A program made the translations under genes and the position numbers. A stretch of 5,409 bases of DNA from a bacterium (GTDB lineage: Bacteria > Babelota > Babeliae > Babelales > RVW-14). The notes under the pieces are model-generated. The model saw nothing but the letters and a program-made list of their open reading frames with translations. It had not been told where the DNA came from and ran no database searches. Shown here one piece after another: positions 5,392-5,409 of this stretch. The first letter of the stretch is position 1. Every line of letters starts with the position of its first letter. Location of the stretch: contig JAUIHA010000066.1 in the NCBI GenBank assembly GCA_030432505.1, positions 1 through 5,409 of the forward strand, read 5' to 3'.

Positions 5392-5409
5392 AAAATTTAA
5401 ACTTAAATT

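Noticed and set aside
1..5409. CRISPR array, tRNA or rRNA genes, transposase, toxin-antitoxin or phage-defence system
   Set aside because: No short regularly spaced direct repeats, cloverleaf-like sequences, rRNA motifs or transposase and defence protein motifs were seen on either strand.

Overview
The window is AT-rich bacterial DNA with compact genes, strong ribosome binding sites set 5 nt before the starts, and short intergenic gaps. It carries one long incomplete gene for an exported repeat protein, a small nitroreductase, a two-gene thiamine phosphate operon (thiE-thiL) and a small VanZ-like membrane protein. Nothing in it fixes the taxon. The low GC, the large cysteine-free repeat protein with an N-terminal signal peptide, and the short palindromic intergenic repeats would fit a Gram-negative bacterium with a reduced or host-associated lifestyle (Dependentiae/TM6 or a similar lineage), but this is only a weak inference.

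Layout. Positions 1-2245 (minus) form one uninterrupted reading frame from a GTG start, running off the left edge. It has an N-terminal signal peptide and at least six degenerate tandem repeats of 92-100 residues, plus part of a seventh. Positions 2246-2434 are a divergent promoter region containing a 12-bp perfect palindrome. Positions 2435-3007 (plus) encode a nitroreductase-family flavoprotein. Positions 3008-3155 are a convergent gap holding a 74-bp nested palindromic element. Positions 3156-4828 (minus) are thiE followed by thiL with a 4-bp ATGA overlap. Positions 4829-4939 are a compact divergent promoter region. Positions 4940-5305 (plus) encode a VanZ-like protein. Positions 5306-5409 contain what looks like a second, edge-truncated member of the intergenic repeat family.

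Functions. ThiE condenses the pyrimidine and thiazole phosphates to thiamine phosphate, and ThiL phosphorylates this to the active cofactor thiamine diphosphate; together they are the last two steps of the pathway. No other thiamine gene is in the window, and the thiE leader looks too short for a TPP riboswitch. The nitroreductase and VanZ-like genes have no evident functional link to them. The most unusual content is the exported repeat protein, with its sharp switch in repeat period (92, 92, 92, then 100, 98, 100 residues), and the intergenic palindrome whose two arms differ only by transitions and one indel.
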